DNA of 35,328 nucleotides. It comes from Rhodoferax sp. Its GTDB lineage: Bacteria; Pseudomonadota; Gammaproteobacteria; Burkholderiales; Burkholderiaceae_C. Both the position numbers and the translations under genes were made by a program. The notes under the pieces were generated by a model. It had not been told where the DNA came from. It saw only the letters and a list, made by a program, of their open reading frames with translations, and made no database searches. This document shows, piece after piece, positions 24,536 to 33,240 of this stretch. The stretch covers positions 1 to 35,328 of the forward strand of contig JANYJD010000030.1 of assembly GCA_025358555.1 (NCBI GenBank), read 5' to 3'. Numbering within the stretch: the first letter of the stretch is position 1; every line of letters starts with the position of its first letter.

Positions 24536-26056
24536 TTATTCCTCCTCATGCAAGAGGCTCAGGCCCATCGCGCCACGCCTGCGCAGCCAGGGGCTGGGGC
24601 GGTAGCGCGGGTCGCCATAGACGGTTTGCATGTTGAACAGCACTTCAAGGATGCTGGACGGCCCATACAGGTTGCCCATGGCCAGCGGGCCCAACGGGTA
24701 GCCCAGGCCCAGCGTGACGGCGGTCTCCAGATCGGTGGGAGTGCAAATGCTTTGCTGGCAAATGTCAGACGCAATGTTCACGATGGTGGCCACTACCCGC
24801 TGGCTGACGAAGCCCGCGCTGTCGCGGATCACACTCACCGCTTTGCCATCCCGCGCCAGCAGCGCATGGCCTGCTTCGCGCATGTCGGGCCGGGTGGCGG
24901 GGTTGGTGGCCAGCACGCGGCGTTTGCTGGCCGCGTCATCCACCAGCATGTCAATGCCCAGGGTGCGCGTCGGGTCCAAGCGGTCTACCACGGCCACGGT
25001 GGTCACGTCAAAACCGAGGGGTGCGACCAGTGTGAGCGCCTGCGAAGAGGGCGCTGCAGCGGTCTCAATGGTGGCACCGAGTTTCTTCAATAGCAGCAAC
25101 AGCTCAGGCCGCCGGGCCGCGCGCGGCGACACCCACACAGGTGGCATCTCGTCCACCTGCGGCACGGCGGGCTCCGGCGCGATTTGCGCGGCACCATTCA
25201 CATACTTGTAAAAGCCTTCGCCCACCTTTTTGCCCACCACACCGCCGGCCAGGCGCTGCGCGGTGATGACGCTGGGGCGGTAGCGTGGCTCTTCAAAGTA
25301 CTGGTGGTAAATCGATTCCATCACCGGGTGCGACACATCCAGCGCAGTCAAGTCCATCAGCTCAAACGGCCCGAGCTTGAAGCCAATCTGGTCTTTCAAA
25401 ATCCGGTCAATGGTGGCGAAATCTGCCACGCCTTCGCCCACAATGCGCAGCGCCTCGGTGCCATAGCCCCGGCCCGCGTGGTTGACGATGAAGCCGGGCG
25501 TGTCCTGTGCCCGTACTGGGGTGTGTCCCATCTGGCGGGAATAGGCGAAGAGGCGATCGCACACGGCCGCCGCAGTTTTCAGCCCGCCAATCACTTCCAC
25601 CACCTTCATCAATGGCACCGGGTTGAAGAAGTGCAGGCCTGCAAAGCGCCCGGGGTGTTTGAGTTTGGCGGCAATCGCGGTAATGGAAAGCGACGAAGTG
25701 TTGCTGGCCAACACTGCGTCTGCCCGCACCGTGTCTTCCAGCGCGGCAAACAGGCCGGTTTTGGCGTCCAGCCGCTCGACAATCGCCTCAACCACCAAGT
25801 CGCACGGGGCCAGTGCCGCCAGCGATTCGGCGCAGATGAGGCGGGTTTTAAGCAGCGCGGCCTCGGCCGCATCCAGCCGGCCTTTTTCCAGCAACTTGTC
25901 CCACTGGGCAAAAACCGCCGCTTGCGCGGCAGCGGCAGCGCCGGGCTGGGTGTCAAACAGCAGCACGGTGCTGCCCGCCTGGGCGCAGAGCTGGGCAATG
26001 CCCCGTCCCATGGCGCCGGTGCCAACGATGCCTGCGGTTTTGAATAGAGGTTCCAT
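24536..26056 (-). CDS. Two-domain 3-hydroxyacyl-CoA dehydrogenase, PaaH-like
   Basis: NAD-dependent oxidation of 3-hydroxyacyl-CoA to 3-ketoacyl-CoA. From the ATG at 26056 the protein has 506 residues. The Rossmann motif GIVGTGAMGRG is at 9-19. The family signature GLHFFNPVPLMKVVEV and GFIVNHAGRGYGTEAL follow, and a second C-terminal dehydrogenase domain repeats the pattern (DSAGFVSQRVVATIVN). This double C-terminal layout is that of PaaH/PaaC-type enzymes of phenylacetate breakdown, but no other paa gene is present, so general beta-oxidation is as likely. The open frame extends upstream to 26182 without family character. It is divergent from the first FimV-like gene. Confidence 0.92.
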   Translation of the reverse strand: MEPLFKTAGIVGTGAMGRGIAQLCAQAGSTVLLFDTQPGAAAAAQAAVFAQWDKLLEKGRLDAAEAALLKTRLICAESLAALAPCDLVVEAIVERLDAKTGLFAALEDTVRADAVLASNTSSLSITAIAAKLKHPGRFAGLHFFNPVPLMKVVEVIGGLKTAAAVCDRLFAYSRQMGHTPVRAQDTPGFIVNHAGRGYGTEALRIVGEGVADFATIDRILKDQIGFKLGPFELMDLTALDVSHPVMESIYHQYFEEPRYRPSVITAQRLAGGVVGKKVGEGFYKYVNGAAQIAPEPAVPQVDEMPPVWVSPRAARRPELLLLLKKLGATIETAAAPSSQALTLVAPLGFDVTTVAVVDRLDPTRTLGIDMLVDDAASKRRVLATNPATRPDMREAGHALLARDGKAVSVIRDSAGFVSQRVVATIVNIASDICQQSICTPTDLETAVTLGLGYPLGPLAMGNLYGPSSILEVLFNMQTVYGDPRYRPSPWLRRRGAMGLSLLHEEE

Positions 26057-26180
26057 GCCGGAATTATGTGCGAATCCGCCGCGTGCCCCAAGTGGCGGAA
26101 AATCGCCGCCAACGCCGCAACCCTGGGCGGACAATGTCAGATTTGGACTGCCCGTCGGTGTGCCAAAATAGGCAGCAGCC
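26057..26180 (+). promoter_or_regulatory. Divergent intergenic region with a promoter candidate for the first FimV-like gene
   Basis: The 124-bp gap holds TTGGAC near 26151-26156 followed 15-17 bp later by CAAAATAG, a plausible but weak promoter reading toward the FimV-like gene. No Shine-Dalgarno is visible before its ATG. Confidence 0.3.
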
Positions 26181-28268
26181 ATGAATTTTCTCCTTCACAA
26201 CAAAAACAGTCTCGTTGGTATCGCACTGGTTTGTGCCGCCATTGGCAGCAGCGCCCTGACGCTGGGGCGCCTGCGTGGCGCGGCGCTGCTGGGGCAGCCG
26301 CTGGACGTTGTGATTGCAGTCCAGGCCGGGCCGGATGAAGATGTGGCGGCCCTGTGCTTTGAGGCCGAAGTTTTTTATGCCGATGCCAGGGTAGACCCCA
26401 GCCGGGTTCGCCTGAAGGTCGAGCCTGCGGTGCAGGCACAGGGTCCAACCATACGCGTGTCCTCCTCCGTCAAGATCGACGAGCCTGTGGTCACCGTCAA
26501 CTTGCGGGCCGGTTGCACCCAGAAAACATCGCGCCGCTATGTTGTGCTTGCCGAACTGGCGAGCGACGTGGCGGACCTGCCCCCTGCGACCGCGTTGCCT
26601 GCCCCATCCGCCGCGCCGATGCCGGGCCTGACGGCTGCGCCAGGCGCAGTCCCGCGTGCGCTGGGCGTCCCTGGCGTTGCGGCTTCCCCAGCGGCGGTGC
26701 GCAGCCGCCGCCCTCCAAAGCGTGCACAAGGGGCGCCAGACGCGGTCGCGCAGTCTCCGAATGCGGGCCCCGCCAGAAAGCCGTCCGCCCGCAAGCAGAC
26801 AGGAGACATTGGCAACCCAGGCCGTGGCGCCACGCCAACGACCCAAAGCCAAATTCCCAACCAGCGCCAGAATCAACCCCAAGCCCTGCGGCCAGACCCC
26901 AGCGTCAAAACCGCCAAGGCCCACCTGAAACTTGACCCAGCCGATTTGGTGGTGCCGGACGACCTTGGCCTGAGGCTGTCGCAACAGCTCAATGTGGCCA
27001 GCGTCGGGAACGAGAAACTGCGGGCAGAAGCGATTGCGCTGTGGCGTGCTATCAACGCCAATCCGGTGGACATGCTGCGCGACACTCAGCGCGACACTCA
27101 GCGCGTTGCGACGCTGGAGGGCAACATTGCCACATTGCGCACCCTGGCGGACAAGAGCCAGGGCACATTGGCCGATTTGACGCTGCGCCTGCAAAAGGCG
27201 GAGTCAGAGCGCTCATCGAACACACTGGTTTACCTTTTAGCTGCCCTGGCGGCGCTGGCGCTGGCGGCTGCCACGTACTTCTGGAGCCGCCAGCGCGGCA
27301 GATTTGCAGGCGGCGGCGACTGGTGGCATTCGTCCAACCCCGCGCATGATTCGATCAACCCCAAGCCGGTGCCGCGTGAACGAGAGCCTGCCCTTGCCAG
27401 TGCGCCGCGCCCGGCGGTTGCATTGTCGCCCACGGCTGCGGCGCCGGTGCTATCCGACGATGTAGACCTGGAAGGCCTCGACCTTGATTTGAGTGTCGCG
27501 GGGCCGCTCGATAGCACCCGCCAGACCCTTGCAGGCGTGAAGGCCCGGCCCACCGCCGTTCCCCGCGCCATTGCCCCAACCCGCCCTGCGGCGATGGCGT
27601 CGTTGCCTGCCGCCCCGCCGGATTCACGGGGATTTGCGCATAGCATGGGCGGGGCGTTGCGCGCCATCAATACCGAAGAGCTGCTGGACATCCGCCAACA
27701 GGCGGAGTTCTTTGTGTCGTTGGGCCAGCATGACCAGGCGATCCAGATACTGGAGGCCCGCATTATTGAGTACGGCGATTCCAGCCCGCTGGTCTACCTG
27801 GATCTGATGAAGATATTCCATGCGCTTGACCGCAGGTCCGAGTTCCGGCAGTACCAGCAGGATTTCAACCGGCGTTTCAATGGCCGGGCGAACGATTTCT
27901 ACAACTTTGCCGACGAGGGCCAGGGCCTGATGGACTATCCAGCAGCGCTGACCCAGTTGGCGGCGCTGTGGCCGTCTGAGCCAGCCCTTGAATTCATGGA
28001 AGACTGCATTTTCAGGACCGCAGAGGGCAACGCGGGCCAGTCATTTGACCTGGCCGCGTTCCGTGACCTGCTCCTTCTGCACGTGATTGCCCGCGACCTG
28101 GACGCAGACAACAGCGGCCCGGCGGCCAGCGGTCACGCCCGGCTTGCCCGGGGCCCAAAAGTCAACGCAGACACGGTGGTGGGCGCCGTAGCTTCTGCGC
28201 CGCCAGCCGATGCCAACCGGCGCCACACCGGACTCGCACTTGACATCGACCTGGACTCGGCAGCCTGA
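26181..28268 (+). CDS. FimV-like membrane protein, first of two tandem paralogues
   Basis: A 695-residue inner-membrane protein. An N-terminal signal-like helix (about 10-25) leads into a FimV N-terminal domain (ALTLGRLRGAALLGQPLDVVI, to about 130). A Pro/Ala/Gln-rich linker and a short coiled coil follow, then a membrane helix at about 348-368. The cytoplasmic part ends in a TPR-type domain from about residue 496 (NTEELLDIRQQAEFFVSLGQHDQAIQ is its start). FimV proteins support type IV pili and polar organisation. This one lacks an obvious LysM peptidoglycan-binding domain. A DTQR-DTQR duplication sits before the coiled coil. A paralogue follows 102 bp downstream. Confidence 0.85.
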   Translation: MNFLLHNKNSLVGIALVCAAIGSSALTLGRLRGAALLGQPLDVVIAVQAGPDEDVAALCFEAEVFYADARVDPSRVRLKVEPAVQAQGPTIRVSSSVKIDEPVVTVNLRAGCTQKTSRRYVVLAELASDVADLPPATALPAPSAAPMPGLTAAPGAVPRALGVPGVAASPAAVRSRRPPKRAQGAPDAVAQSPNAGPARKPSARKQTGDIGNPGRGATPTTQSQIPNQRQNQPQALRPDPSVKTAKAHLKLDPADLVVPDDLGLRLSQQLNVASVGNEKLRAEAIALWRAINANPVDMLRDTQRDTQRVATLEGNIATLRTLADKSQGTLADLTLRLQKAESERSSNTLVYLLAALAALALAAATYFWSRQRGRFAGGGDWWHSSNPAHDSINPKPVPREREPALASAPRPAVALSPTAAAPVLSDDVDLEGLDLDLSVAGPLDSTRQTLAGVKARPTAVPRAIAPTRPAAMASLPAAPPDSRGFAHSMGGALRAINTEELLDIRQQAEFFVSLGQHDQAIQILEARIIEYGDSSPLVYLDLMKIFHALDRRSEFRQYQQDFNRRFNGRANDFYNFADEGQGLMDYPAALTQLAALWPSEPALEFMEDCIFRTAEGNAGQSFDLAAFRDLLLLHVIARDLDADNSGPAASGHARLARGPKVNADTVVGAVASAPPADANRRHTGLALDIDLDSAA
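27079..27102 (+). repeat. Perfect 12-bp tandem duplication coding for DTQR twice
   Basis: GCGACACTCAGC occurs twice in succession inside the first FimV-like gene, just before its predicted coiled coil. It is length-neutral to the frame. Confidence 0.85.
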
Positions 28269-28304
28269 CCGTAGCCTGGCGCGAACGCTGTTCATCTTTC
28301 GCCC

Positions 28305-28365
28305 GCCCCGCAGACACGGCTGCCCAAACTTTTTTTTGAGCGAGAATAAACCCAACTTGCGGGGC
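28305..28365. promoter_or_regulatory. Spaced inverted repeat in the leader of the second FimV-like gene
   Basis: GCCCCGCA (28305-28312) pairs with TGCGGGGC (28358-28365) across 45 bp that include an eight-T run and GAATAAA. The second arm ends 5 nt before the GTG start, so pairing in RNA could cover the ribosome-binding region. This is speculative. Confidence 0.35.
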
Positions 28366-28370
28366 TGCGT

Positions 28371-30794
28371 GTGAACCTTCGTGCCGGGATTGCTGGATTG
28401 ACCATGCTGTGTGCCGCTTTCAATAGCGCAGCACTGACGCTTGGGCGCATGCGCGGCGCAGCCATCGTAGGGCAGCCGCTGGAGGTGGTGATCCCGGTCC
28501 AGCTTGACAGCGAAGAGAACGCCTCGGCGCTGTGCGTCGAAGCCGATGTTTTTCACGCCGATGCAAGGCAGGACGCAAGCCGGGTTCGGGTGTCGGTTGA
28601 AGCGTTGCCGCAGCCACAGGCCGCCAGCGTGCGGATTTTCTCGTTGTCGCCGGTTGATGAGCCCATTGTCACGGTTTACCTGAAAGCCGGTTGCGGGCAA
28701 AAGAGCACGCGCAGGTACGTGCTGCTGGCAGACGTTCCCAGTGCAACAGCGGCACCGGGGCCAAGTACTGCAGCCTTGGCAAATGGTTCGATAGCGGCTC
28801 CAATAGTGCCTCCGATGGCGGCCCCGGTGGCAGCCGTGCCAATTGCCTTGGCAGGAGTTCCAGCTGCGCCGCCTGCTGGCGCCCCGGCCCCGCTTGTTGC
28901 GCGCGGCGAAACCCCTGCGCCTCTGCGCTTGCGCAGCGAGACGCGCAAGGCCCCGGCTGTGAAAACGCCGGTAAAAAATCCTGAAAAAGCGGCTGAACAA
29001 GCGGGCGGTAAAACTGTTGACAAAGCAACCAGGAATGCGCCTGCGCCAACCCGCGTGGGCGTTGCCGAGAAGCCCAAGGCGGCTCCGCCCCCGCCCCAGC
29101 CACGGCTGAAACTCGACTCGCTGGTGATGCTGGCCGAGCGGGTTGCCAGCCTTGAGTCTTCGCCCGCCGCGCCGGTGGAACAAGTGCTGCGCGACTCGCA
29201 AAAACTCCAATCGCTGGAAGCCGACATGAAGGCCCTGGTGGCGCTGGCCGCCAGGAATGAGGCCAACTTGATGGCCCTGCAAACGCGCATTCAACAGGCC
29301 GAGGCCGAACGTCTGCCGGCGCAGTGGTTTTACGGCCTGCTAGCGCTGATGGCGGCGTGCCTGGCGGCAATGGCTTACTTCTGGCGGCGTCCGAAGGCAC
29401 GTGTAGCTGCTGTTGCGCCCGCCATTGCCAATGATGGCTGGTGGAGCGGGTCGCGCGCAGGCGCGCTGGCGCCGGCACAGCCAGCGGGGCAACTCCTGGA
29501 GGTGTCGGGGCCTGCGCCTTTGGCGGCCGATTTGCATGAGGCTGCCGCCGCGCGCACGGCGGCACACGCAGGGAGTCCGGCATCCGGCCCGAGCCTGCTG
29601 TCCCCGTCGTTGCCACAACCATTGCCGCGACCAGCATCGCAATCACTGTCGCACTCAGCATCGCAACCCCTGGGCAGGGGCTCGGGCCATCCGGGTTTGC
29701 GCGATGAACCGGAGTCCCAGGTGGACGTCAGCCTGGTGGAAATGAGCGAGTCGAATTTTGACAAACTCATGGCTTCGGGCCAGGCGCAAAGCGCGTTGCG
29801 CCGGGGGCCGCTGCCGCCGGCAGCTGAAATTTCGCGGCCCCAGGCGCTGCAGGTGGAGCCAGCCCGGTCGATCAATTCGGAGGAGATATTTGACATCCGC
29901 CAACAGGCGGAATTCTTTGTCTCGCTGGGGCAGACCGACCAGGCAGTGCGAATCCTTGAAAACCGCATCATCGACGATGGCGAATCCAGTCCCCTGATTT
30001 ACCTGGACTTGCTGGCCATCCTGCACACGGTGGGGCTCAAGAGCGATTACCGCCAGTTCCGTGAAGACTTCAACCTGCTGTTCAACAGCAAGGTTCCGGA
30101 ATTTGCCGCGTTCCGGGAGGAGGGCAAAACCCTGGAAGCTTATCCCCACGTGCTGGCGCACATCACCGCGCTGTGGCCCAAGCCAAAAGTGCTGATGGTG
30201 ATTGAAGCGTCGATTTTCCGCGACCCGTGGGACGACAAGAGCCCGCCGTTTGATTTGGCAGCGTTTCGCGACCTGCTTTTGCTGCACGCCATTGCCCAGG
30301 GCATCGTCAGCCAGGACAGCGCCGTGTCCCGCCCTGGCGGATTGCGGGCGGCCGGGGGTGCCCCCGTGGCGTCAGGATCCGGCGGCGCGCACGGTTCGGG
30401 TCTACAAACCCGCGCCGGGTTTTCGCAAGTGTCTGCACCCGCTGCCTTGGCGTTTGACGGCGAGGAAGTGGCTGCACCTCAATCTGTGAGCCTTGATCTG
30501 GACCTGACGCAGGCTGACGGACCCAGCCTGCGCCTTAGAAGCATGCCCAATCGGGGGATCGATTTTCCGTCAACGATGCCCGGCATTGGCCCGGCTGCTG
30601 GCCCGGTGCCGGGTCCCGCCGCAACGCCGCTGCCAGGCCATGGCAATGGCTTCTTGCCGGGCCATTCACTGGGCCATTCACTGGACCATTCGCCAAGTAA
30701 CTTACCCGAACTGTCGGCGGCAGATGACAATTTCATCAACCTGGATTTGCCGCTGCAGGACGACGTGCTGCCTGCGGCCAGGCCAAAGCATTAA
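28371..30794 (+). CDS. FimV-like membrane protein, second tandem paralogue
   Basis: An 807-residue protein with the same plan as its upstream neighbour: a signal-like start, FimV N-terminal domain (ALTLGRMRGAAIVGQPLEVVI), Ala/Pro linker, short coiled coil, membrane helix at about 319-340, and TPR-type C-terminal domain from about 501 (SEEIFDIRQQAEFFVSLGQ). It carries an extra low-complexity tail of about 150 residues rich in Gly, Pro and His, with GHSL units. The start is a GTG at 28371; the next in-frame ATG (28404) would remove part of the signal helix. No LysM motif is apparent. The two genes clearly arose by duplication, with protein and DNA identity highest at both ends and a diverged linker. 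Confidence 0.85.
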   Translation: MNLRAGIAGLTMLCAAFNSAALTLGRMRGAAIVGQPLEVVIPVQLDSEENASALCVEADVFHADARQDASRVRVSVEALPQPQAASVRIFSLSPVDEPIVTVYLKAGCGQKSTRRYVLLADVPSATAAPGPSTAALANGSIAAPIVPPMAAPVAAVPIALAGVPAAPPAGAPAPLVARGETPAPLRLRSETRKAPAVKTPVKNPEKAAEQAGGKTVDKATRNAPAPTRVGVAEKPKAAPPPPQPRLKLDSLVMLAERVASLESSPAAPVEQVLRDSQKLQSLEADMKALVALAARNEANLMALQTRIQQAEAERLPAQWFYGLLALMAACLAAMAYFWRRPKARVAAVAPAIANDGWWSGSRAGALAPAQPAGQLLEVSGPAPLAADLHEAAAARTAAHAGSPASGPSLLSPSLPQPLPRPASQSLSHSASQPLGRGSGHPGLRDEPESQVDVSLVEMSESNFDKLMASGQAQSALRRGPLPPAAEISRPQALQVEPARSINSEEIFDIRQQAEFFVSLGQTDQAVRILENRIIDDGESSPLIYLDLLAILHTVGLKSDYRQFREDFNLLFNSKVPEFAAFREEGKTLEAYPHVLAHITALWPKPKVLMVIEASIFRDPWDDKSPPFDLAAFRDLLLLHAIAQGIVSQDSAVSRPGGLRAAGGAPVASGSGGAHGSGLQTRAGFSQVSAPAALAFDGEEVAAPQSVSLDLDLTQADGPSLRLRSMPNRGIDFPSTMPGIGPAAGPVPGPAATPLPGHGNGFLPGHSLGHSLDHSPSNLPELSAADDNFINLDLPLQDDVLPAARPKH
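30659..30688 (+). repeat. 12-bp tandem repeat coding for GHSL units
   Basis: GGCCATTCACTG twice, then GACCATTC, near the 3' end of the second FimV-like gene. It gives GHSLGHSLDHS in the protein tail. Confidence 0.75.
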
Positions 30795-30795
30795 T

Positions 30796-30809
30796 GCCGG
30801 TGCGCCGGC
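30796..30809. repeat. Short hairpin between convergent genes
   Basis: GCCGG-TGCG-CCGGC directly follows the TAA of the second FimV-like gene in the 45-bp gap to the dehydrogenase stop. It has no T-run, so it is at most a weak terminator. Confidence 0.4.
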
Positions 30810-30839
30810 CCTAACTCCGCAACTGCAGCGCGTGTTGTT

Positions 30840-31847
30840 TCATCGGCGCACCTGGAGCGCGCCTGGGTTGACGATATTGGTCGGCGTGCCTCTGATGAAG
30901 TTGATGACATTGTCAAAGGCCGCGCCGAAGTACATTTCATAGCTGTCCTGCTCCACATACCCGATGTGGGGTGTGCAGACGCAGTTTTCCAGGCGAAGCA
31001 AGGCGTGCCCCTGCAGGATGGGCTCGGTTTCAAACACGTCCACGGCGGCCATGCCGGGACGGCCCCGGTTGAGCGCGCTGATCAGTGCATCGGCTTCAAT
31101 CAGTTCGGAGCGCGAGGTATTGACCAGCAGGGCTGTTGTTTTCATGCACGCCAGGTCCTCGACCTTCACGATGCCGTGGGTTTCTTCATTAAGCCGCAGG
31201 TGCAGGGAAACCACGTCGCAGTCCTGGAAAAAAACCTCGCGGCTTGGCGCCGCCAGAAAACCGTCCTGCGCGGCGCGGGCGCGTGACGCCTCGCGCCCCC
31301 ACACCAGCACGTTCATGCCGAAAGCTGCGCCATAGCCCGCCAGGATCTGGCCAATCTTGCCGTAGCCCCAGATGCCCAGCGTCTTGCCCTTGAGCACGGT
31401 GCCCACACCGAAATTGGCCGGCATGGAGCCGGACTTGAGCCCCGATTGCTGCCAAACACCGTGTTTGAGGTTGCTGATGTAATGCGGCAGGCGGCGTGTT
31501 GCCGCCATGATCAGAGCCCAGGTCAACTCGGCGGGTGCGACTGGTGAGCCGGTGCCTTCTGCCACCGCAATGCCGCGCTCGGTGCAGGCCTGGATGTCGA
31601 TGTGGCTGCCCGCACGGCCGGTTTGCACGATCAGCTTGAGCTTGGGCAGTTTTTCAATCAACGCCCCGGTTATGTGGGTGCGTTCCCGGATCAGCACGAT
31701 GACGTCAGCGTCTTTGAGCCGCACCGACAGTTGCCCCAGGCCCTTGACGGTATTGGTGTACACCTTGGCGGTAAAGTCCTCCAGCTTGGTCGCGCAGGCC
31801 AGCTTGCGCACGGCATCCTGGTAATCATCAAGAATCACAATATTCAT
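30840..31847 (-). CDS. D-2-hydroxyacid dehydrogenase family protein
   Basis: An NAD(P)-dependent oxidoreductase of the D-isomer 2-hydroxyacid dehydrogenase family, 335 residues from the ATG at 31847. The nucleotide-binding motif is GIWGYGKIG. The catalytic Arg is in LLVNTSRSEL, the Glu in VDVFETEPI and the His in CTPHIGYV, so the Arg-Glu-His set is complete. The N-terminal MNIVILDDYQDAVRKL start is typical of the PGDH-like branch of unknown substrate. The frame stays open upstream to 31955 without family similarity. It converges on the second FimV-like gene. The substrate is not deducible. Confidence 0.92.
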   Translation of the reverse strand: MNIVILDDYQDAVRKLACATKLEDFTAKVYTNTVKGLGQLSVRLKDADVIVLIRERTHITGALIEKLPKLKLIVQTGRAGSHIDIQACTERGIAVAEGTGSPVAPAELTWALIMAATRRLPHYISNLKHGVWQQSGLKSGSMPANFGVGTVLKGKTLGIWGYGKIGQILAGYGAAFGMNVLVWGREASRARAAQDGFLAAPSREVFFQDCDVVSLHLRLNEETHGIVKVEDLACMKTTALLVNTSRSELIEADALISALNRGRPGMAAVDVFETEPILQGHALLRLENCVCTPHIGYVEQDSYEMYFGAAFDNVINFIRGTPTNIVNPGALQVRR

Positions 31848-32011
31848 GCCGGTATTGTGCCTTGGCGTTGCCCGGCGATCAGGGGCTGCCGCAACCTGTC
31901 CAATCGGAGCTTGGCGCTGCGCCGCAATTGTGGTTTGGCGTGATCCACCCGTCACCGCTGACAGCAGTGGCGGATGCTGGATGTAGGGTATCGCGCGGCG
32001 GGTGGCGGGTG

Positions 32012-32443
32012 TCAGTGCAGCAAAGCTTCGCGCGCGGCCAGCCGGTCAAGCTCGGCGCACACATCAACCATGCGGCCAGAAATCACCATGCGCCCCACGC
32101 TGGCGGGTGCCTGACCGGCTTCCAGCACGCGCATGACGCGCAGCACAGGTGAAGCATCTGACTTGGGCGATGGCCGCATGACAGACCTTGCCGATTGCGT
32201 TCGAAATGGCGTGACAGCCCTGATTTGGGTGCTATTTATGCCTCTAGCCCTTGTCGGTACTGCATAGTTAGCTATAGTTGTAATAGTATTTGACTTGACA
32301 TCGCCGTTGCCGTTGCCGTCGCCGTTGCGCACGCCCGCAGGCTGCACCGTGCACCGCCTGGGCAGCGCGCCCGCCGCAAACCAGCGAAACAAACCTTGCA
32401 GGGGTGCCAATATCCCCGGAACGGCGAACAATGCGGTGGTCAT
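32012..32443 (-). CDS. Small hypothetical protein co-transcribed with lexA
   Basis: A 143-residue protein of unknown function. It starts 12 bp after the lexA stop with a GGAG Shine-Dalgarno 6 nt before its ATG, which falls right behind the lexA TAA, so translation from the lexA message is strongly indicated. The N-terminus (ALFAVPGILAPLQGLFRWF) is hydrophobic and amphipathic. The C-terminus (VGRMVISGRMVDVCAELDRLA) resembles small proteins I recall beside lexA in related genomes. Between them is a basic linker, part of which (NTITTIANYAVPTRARGI) comes from a dispersed repeat. SOS induction is inferred from position. Confidence 0.7.
   Translation of the reverse strand: MTTALFAVPGILAPLQGLFRWFAAGALPRRCTVQPAGVRNGDGNGNGDVKSNTITTIANYAVPTRARGINSTQIRAVTPFRTQSARSVMRPSPKSDASPVLRVMRVLEAGQAPASVGRMVISGRMVDVCAELDRLAAREALLH
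32240..32287 (-). repeat. Dispersed hairpin repeat, copy E (inside the lexA-linked gene)
   Basis: On the minus strand, a 17-nt imperfect hairpin (ACTA..TAGC, 32287-32271), a 17-nt spacer, then CAAGGGCTAGAGGC ending at 32240. It is translated in sense, in the same phase as the copy in hpnC. Confidence 0.8.
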
Positions 32444-32455
32444 TTCATGCTCCGT

Positions 32456-33136
32456 TTACATCAGCATGGTGTTGCGAATCAGCCCCACCGCCAGGCCCTC
32501 AATCTCAAAGGGCTCGCCGGGCTCCACCACGATGGTCTGGTAGTCGGGGTTTTCGGGGTGCAGCTCAATCAGGTGCTTGTTGCGCTTGAAGCGCTTGACG
32601 GTGACTTCATCACCCAGGCGGGCCACCACAATCTGGCCGTTTTTGGCGTCTTTGGTGGCCTGCACGGCCAGCAAGTCGCCGTCCATGATGCCGGCGTCGC
32701 GCATGGACATGCCGCGCACCTTGAGCAGGTAATCGGGCTTGCGCTGGAACAGGCTGTTTTCAACGTAATAGGTTTTGTCAACATGCTCCTGCGCGAGAAT
32801 GGGCGAGCCTGCTGCCACCCGGCCTATGAGCGGCAGGGCAAGTTGGGCAAAGCTGGACAGCGAGAACTGGTGGCCACGCGACTCGTTGATGGAGCGCAGC
32901 GCATCGCTCTTGAGGCGGATGCCGCGTGACGTGCCGCTCACCAAGTCGATCACGCCTTTGCGGGCGAGCGCCTGCAAGTGCTCTTCGGCGGCGTTGGCGG
33001 ATTTGAAGCCCAGCTCGGTGGCGATTTCGGCCCGCGTGGGCGGTGCGCCGGTGCGGGCGATGGCGCTCTTGATGAGGTCCAGAATCTGCTGCTGGCGGGC
33101 AGTGAGTTTTACCGGGAAGCTGGGCAAATCGATCAT
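32456..33136 (-). CDS. lexA: LexA repressor
   Basis: The SOS master repressor, self-cleaving with RecA. It has 226 residues. An N-terminal winged helix-turn-helix ([12 protein letters not shown], then [22 protein letters not shown]) is joined to the C-terminal S24 peptidase domain. The cleavage bond is A109-G110 in VAAGSP, with catalytic S144 in RGMSM and K181 in EVTVKRF. The ATG at 33136 has AAGGAG 5 nt upstream; the GTG at 33142 overlaps that Shine-Dalgarno and is rejected. Two tandem SOS boxes lie 50-84 bp upstream, consistent with autoregulation. A small gene follows in the same transcript. Confidence 0.98.
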   Translation of the reverse strand: MIDLPSFPVKLTARQQQILDLIKSAIARTGAPPTRAEIATELGFKSANAAEEHLQALARKGVIDLVSGTSRGIRLKSDALRSINESRGHQFSLSSFAQLALPLIGRVAAGSPILAQEHVDKTYYVENSLFQRKPDYLLKVRGMSMRDAGIMDGDLLAVQATKDAKNGQIVVARLGDEVTVKRFKRNKHLIELHPENPDYQTIVVEPGEPFEIEGLAVGLIRNTMLM

Positions 33137-33185
33137 GATCACTCCTTGGTTGACTGAAAGGCCACCTGTAGCACTGTAATGTGCA

Positions 33186-33201
33186 CTGGCTTAATAACCA
33201 G
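33186..33201. promoter_or_regulatory. SOS box (LexA site) 1
   Basis: CTGGCTTAATAACCAG: CTG-N10-CAG with a CTGG/CCAG dyad. It lies 49 bp upstream of the lexA ATG. Confidence 0.75.
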
Positions 33202-33204
33202 TAA

Positions 33205-33220
33205 CTGTATTTTTACCCAG
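33205..33220. promoter_or_regulatory. SOS box (LexA site) 2
   Basis: CTGTATTTTTACCCAG fits CTG-N10-CAG with the CTGTAT half of the E. coli consensus. It starts 19 bp from box 1, so both LexA dimers would lie on nearly the same DNA face. It ends 20 bp before the asparaginase ATG. Confidence 0.8.
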
Positions 33221-33240
33221 TTTTTGAAAGTTTGCAAGCG

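Noticed and set aside
26064-27194. 376-codon minus-strand open frame across the FimV-like gene start
   Set aside because: It spans the divergent promoter region and the FimV N-domain, has low-complexity Arg/Gly composition, and would overlap two well-supported genes.
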